From the NCBI GenBank assembly GCA_015680685.1, contig MNCI01023897.1, positions 115,578 through 136,371 on the forward strand: a DNA stretch of 20,794 nucleotides. The letters are read 5' to 3'. The notes under the pieces were generated by a model. The model had not been told where the DNA came from. It saw only the letters and a list, made by a program, of their open reading frames with translations, and ran no database searches. This document shows, piece by piece, positions 17,933-20,794 of this stretch; positions within the stretch are counted from its first letter, which is position 1; every line of letters starts with the position of its first letter. This DNA is from Gnetum montanum. Its lineage: Eukaryota > Streptophyta > Gnetopsida > Gnetales > Gnetaceae. Made by a program: the position numbers and the translations under genes.

Positions 17933-20552
17933 TTATAGATAGATTAAGGGGCTTCTAGGATCAGAGAGTTTCCTAGGAAGGTGGCCTACCTTGATCCAAT
18001 CGGTAATAGTATGCGTTAACATAACCATATGCGTTAAGCTCCGTTGTTGGACTGAAGGGAGCCCCGAAGCCTCGTATGGTGGAGGAGCGTGCACAGATTC
18101 AATCGCTTGTTGTTGCGAAATCTTGTCTGGGATTTTGGTTATGAAGAAAGCTCTTCTCTTCTTACGGTTGTTAGAACCAGTAGCAGGTTGAATGTTTATA
18201 GCTCTCTTAGCATTACATTGCTGCGGTTGAGTGGGGATTTCCCCTTGCATTGTTGGAGCAGGTGGTAGTGGAACTACTGGCGGAAGACTGGCAGATGGAT
18301 TTGGAGGATGGTATGTATGTGGAGCATCTCCCAGAGGAGAAGGAGTCCTTCTAAAGTAGTTTTGAACTTGGTAGTGACTTTGGGGAGTTGTGTGACCCAT
18401 AGAGTCACTTGGAGAAATCAACTGCTGCACGTAATAGCCATAAGGTTCTGGTTGCCGATAAGGGTATTGCTGCCTAGGCGATGGCATCCCCCATGACTGT
18501 GGGTGTTGGCACTGCTGATGTTGCCCGATGGGTTGTGGTGGAGTTCCACTTGAATAGTACGTTAATGGTTGGTGGAACTGTCTTGGCTTACCTTGGGGAT
18601 AAGGTAACCTTCAGGGTGCTTGCCGTTGGTTAAGTCTTGGGTTAAGTGCATACATCCTAGACTCTTGCAAATGTAAGACGATTCAACAACATCCCTTAGG
18701 ATGGTCATATTGGCAGATCTCACATCCACCATCATTTTCTGTGTCTGAATCCACAACCTCATCAAAGATAGTTATTTTCCCCTTACCCTTGTCACGTGCA
18801 TGGCCTGAATTTCTCCACTTTCTCTTATCGGAGTCACTACCTTGTTCCTCCTTAGACTCCTCTACAATTTTCAGGACAGTTTCAAGTCTAGAGTCTAAAA
18901 AATCCCACAATTGAACCACCTTAGTCGACACTTTGGTTGTTAACTTCTAGAGTGGCAAGGTTTTTCTATTCACCAACTCTTCGAGTGGTGACTCATCCTC
19001 CTCATCACAAAATTTCACTCCTTTCTTCTGAAGGGAAGGATTGCGATTATATTCTTCCACGCTCTCTCTTTTCCATAGCTCCCCTTCTTCTTTGGCTACT
19101 TGCTCCAACAAGCGATGAATTTCATGGGATCTAAGTTTTGATAGTCTTCCTTGGGCATAAGTCCTAAGGGTTCTACTAGTTTCATGTCTTGGCCCATCTA
19201 CAAGGTGGTGGAATTGATCCCGTTGTGCGTAACCATGGCCTGGTCAACGATGTAGCAATGCATAGTATCAACCCATGGCAGCATCCAAGGGTTCATGAGT
19301 ACCCTGCTTCCATCCTTGGATCTACTTACGCAAGTTAGACACTCTGGAGTACATTTGATATTTATTGTTGAACAACTCTAACATCAAATTCCATCTCCTA
19401 ATGGTTTCCAGTTCTAAGGACTGATAACAACTCTCTGCTTCCTTTATGAGTGTCCTTGGAAACAACTTTAGTTTCTGCCACTCATTCTCTATATTTTGCA
19501 AGGTGCAAGCATCATGGAATGCTTGTAAATGATTTTGCGGATTAGCATTGTATCCCCCTTCGAAGCGTGGGATATTATTCATATCTAATCTTTTGATTTG
19601 ACTATCGTTTTGATGCCTTGTGGGTATTCTCACTGCCTCTGTTATATCTAGCATACTTCGGGTTGCAAGTAGGGGCTTGTCATGATCATCTCTCTCATGA
19701 CGTCTATGATGCCTATGTTGTTCCCTACTTTCCCTTCATTCATGCCTTGATTCTCTTGACTACCCTCGTCCTCTCTCTCGACTCTCTCGTCGAGGTCTCT
19801 CATCTCATTTACCTTTATCCTCACCATTATGCTCTTTATGGTTGTGCCCAAATGTGGAAGAAGAGGGTGAGTGATGTGATGAAGGGGAAGAAGAAGGAGA
19901 ACCATAGCCATGACGATGATTCTTACCTTCTCTTCGGCTGCTACAACCCTGATCATGATGATGATCTAAGTGCCTGTCCTTGTCATGTGTTGTTGTTCCC
20001 TCAGTGAATAGTTGGCATTCACGAGGATCAGAACCAGGGTTGTGTATCGTAGAGCATAAGTTCTGATACCCCACCTCCTCACCATCATTAGGAGGGGGAA
20101 CATCATTCGATAGAGAACCTGTTATAATGAGTTCACCATCTCCGATTTCACTTAGGACGAGCGGGACCCCTTTGCCCTTCAACAATGTATGGTGGCTCTC
20201 CTGCCATGAGTCCCTTAAACGTTGTGCTTTTGTGGATGATAATCCCTTGTGTCAAAATCGCCTACAACATATTCAGCATATAGCTTTGTCATGTGAATCT
20301 ATGTAAGAGCACGGAGGAGCATGTTTGGGACTGACCGATCTGGAGGTAACACTATGTTACCTTGCAAGTCTCTCCATCGCAGCTGTTCATCTTGATGGAG
20401 GATAAAGGTAAAATCAGGTATGTACTCATCGGGATGAGTATATACTATCCGATGCTATTGAGGAATTGGTGGATTTTGGTTATGTGTTTGATGTTGCCGA
20501 CATTTCTAGTATGATCCCTAGGTGGTGAATTGCTCTTGTTAGAAGAAGACAT
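17321..20552 (-). pseudogene. gag-protease polyprotein gene, decayed
   Basis: The likely start is the ATG at 20552-20550, 125 nt after the primer-binding site. A charged His/Asp/Ser-rich stretch (20185-19805) precedes a Gag domain at about 19654-19322, whose core reads IPRFEGGYNANPQNHLQAF and is followed by a Trp/Phe/Leu-patterned helix-rich segment. A Cys/His motif CEICQYDHPKGCC (near 18720-18683) resembles a zinc knuckle but has C-x2-C-x3-H spacing. A Pro/Gln-rich linker (18600-18200) leads to the protease. From 20185 to 17321 everything lies in one reading frame, broken by about a dozen stop codons (for example 19805-19807, 19322-19324, 18683-18685, 17933-17935, 17816-17818). At least one indel separates it from the ATG. 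It is not functional. Confidence 0.8.
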
Positions 20553-20677
20553 CTTGATTTAATGCGGTGTGCTATTAAATGTTATATAAATTTTCGTTTA
20601 ATTAACCCCAAGGGTTCATTTAAGCTCCCAATGATATGGATAATTTCCTATGTTCTACTTAGCGCACAAACACTTAG
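20553..20677 (-). other. Untranslated leader between primer-binding site and gag
   Basis: A 125-nt AT-rich stretch lies between the primer-binding site and the proposed gag ATG. It has no coding content. In this element type it would carry packaging signals, but none can be identified by eye. Confidence 0.5.
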
Positions 20678-20695
20678 TCCCCGGCAATGGCGCCA
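20678..20695 (-). other. Primer-binding site, tRNA-Asp type
   Basis: The minus strand reads TGGCGCCATTGCCGGGGA, separated by one base from the 5' LTR end CATCA. The plus strand is thus the 3' end of plant tRNA-Asp(GUC), as I recall it, with one difference (ATGGCGCCA for ACGGCGCCA). The site fixes the orientation of the element and identifies the LTR at 20697 as the 5' LTR. Confidence 0.85.
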
Positions 20696-20696
20696 A

Positions 20697-20794
20697 TGAT
20701 GAGTGGCGAGGTACCCCTACACTCAACCATACGAATATGAGGGTTACAGGCGCGATCTGGTCGAACTCCGTAGACTAAGTGCCTACACGCCTCA
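20697..20794 (-). mobile_element. 5' LTR fragment of the minus-oriented element
   Basis: It begins on the plus strand with TGATGAGTGGCGAGGTACC, immediately beside the primer-binding site, and continues past the right edge of the window. It is nearly identical to the start of the 3' LTR at 14461-14558, including the words ACTCAACCATACGAATA and AAGTGCCTACACGCCTCA. Only about 98 bp are visible. Confidence 0.88.

Larger units (their letters stand above)
14461..20794 (-). mobile_element. Athila-like Ty3/gypsy retrotransposon lacking recognisable pol RT/IN; 5' LTR runs off the window
   Basis: In sense order (right to left) the element shows the end of the 5' LTR (20794-20697), a primer-binding site, gag, a retropepsin domain, a 2-kb block without recognised domains, a polypurine-like tract and the 3' LTR. 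The tRNA-Asp primer and the style of the Gag domain are those of the Athila/Tat branch of plant Ty3/gypsy elements, from family knowledge. The internal part is only about 5.4 kb, shorter than autonomous relatives, and no reverse transcriptase, RNase H or integrase motif was found. It is therefore a deleted or non-autonomous copy, and it has decayed in place through stop codons. Confidence 0.82.

Overview
The window looks like nuclear DNA of a seed plant with a large, retrotransposon-rich genome. The evidence is one gene with short plant-type GT-AG introns plus one very long first intron, and at least six long terminal repeats (LTRs) of a single Ty3/gypsy family whose primer-binding site copies the 3' end of plant tRNA-Asp. 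The long first intron and heavily decayed repeats would fit a gymnosperm, but nothing here fixes the taxon.

Layout. Positions 1-72 are the 3' end of a plus-oriented LTR. Positions 73-1528 are upstream DNA with a diverged direct repeat and no recognisable gene. Positions 1529 to about 6530 hold the only host gene I can support, a five-exon plus-strand gene for a Vps55/LEPROT-family endosomal membrane protein of 140 residues. Its first coding exon is 19 nt, its first intron is 3785 nt, and exons 2 to 5 are packed into 5333-6027. Positions 6560-8292 are non-genic, with a weak SINE-like relic and a possible Copia primer-binding site. From 8293 to the end the window is dominated by one LTR family: a probable solo LTR (8293-9229, plus), an anonymous repeat-derived stretch (9230-12663), a solo LTR with a perfect 5-bp target duplication (12664-13462, minus), a short anonymous block, a truncated plus-oriented LTR (13873-14460), and then a long minus-oriented element running off the right edge.

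That last element reads right to left: 5' LTR (20697 to beyond the end), tRNA-Asp primer-binding site (20678-20695), a decayed gag-protease frame (20552 to 17321), a 2-kb block without recognisable pol domains, and a 3' LTR (15300 to 14461). No reverse transcriptase, RNase H or integrase was found, so it is a deleted or non-autonomous member that would have to be mobilised in trans. The gag-protease frame is broken almost only by stop codons over about 2.9 kb.

The most unusual points are the tail-to-tail LTR pair at 13873-15300, a polypurine-tract-like word repeated four times inside the element and bracketing the block where pol should be, the different palindromic motifs in the U3 of each LTR copy, and the divergent Vps55-like protein. 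I found no CRISPR array, rRNA, tRNA gene or bacterial-type system.
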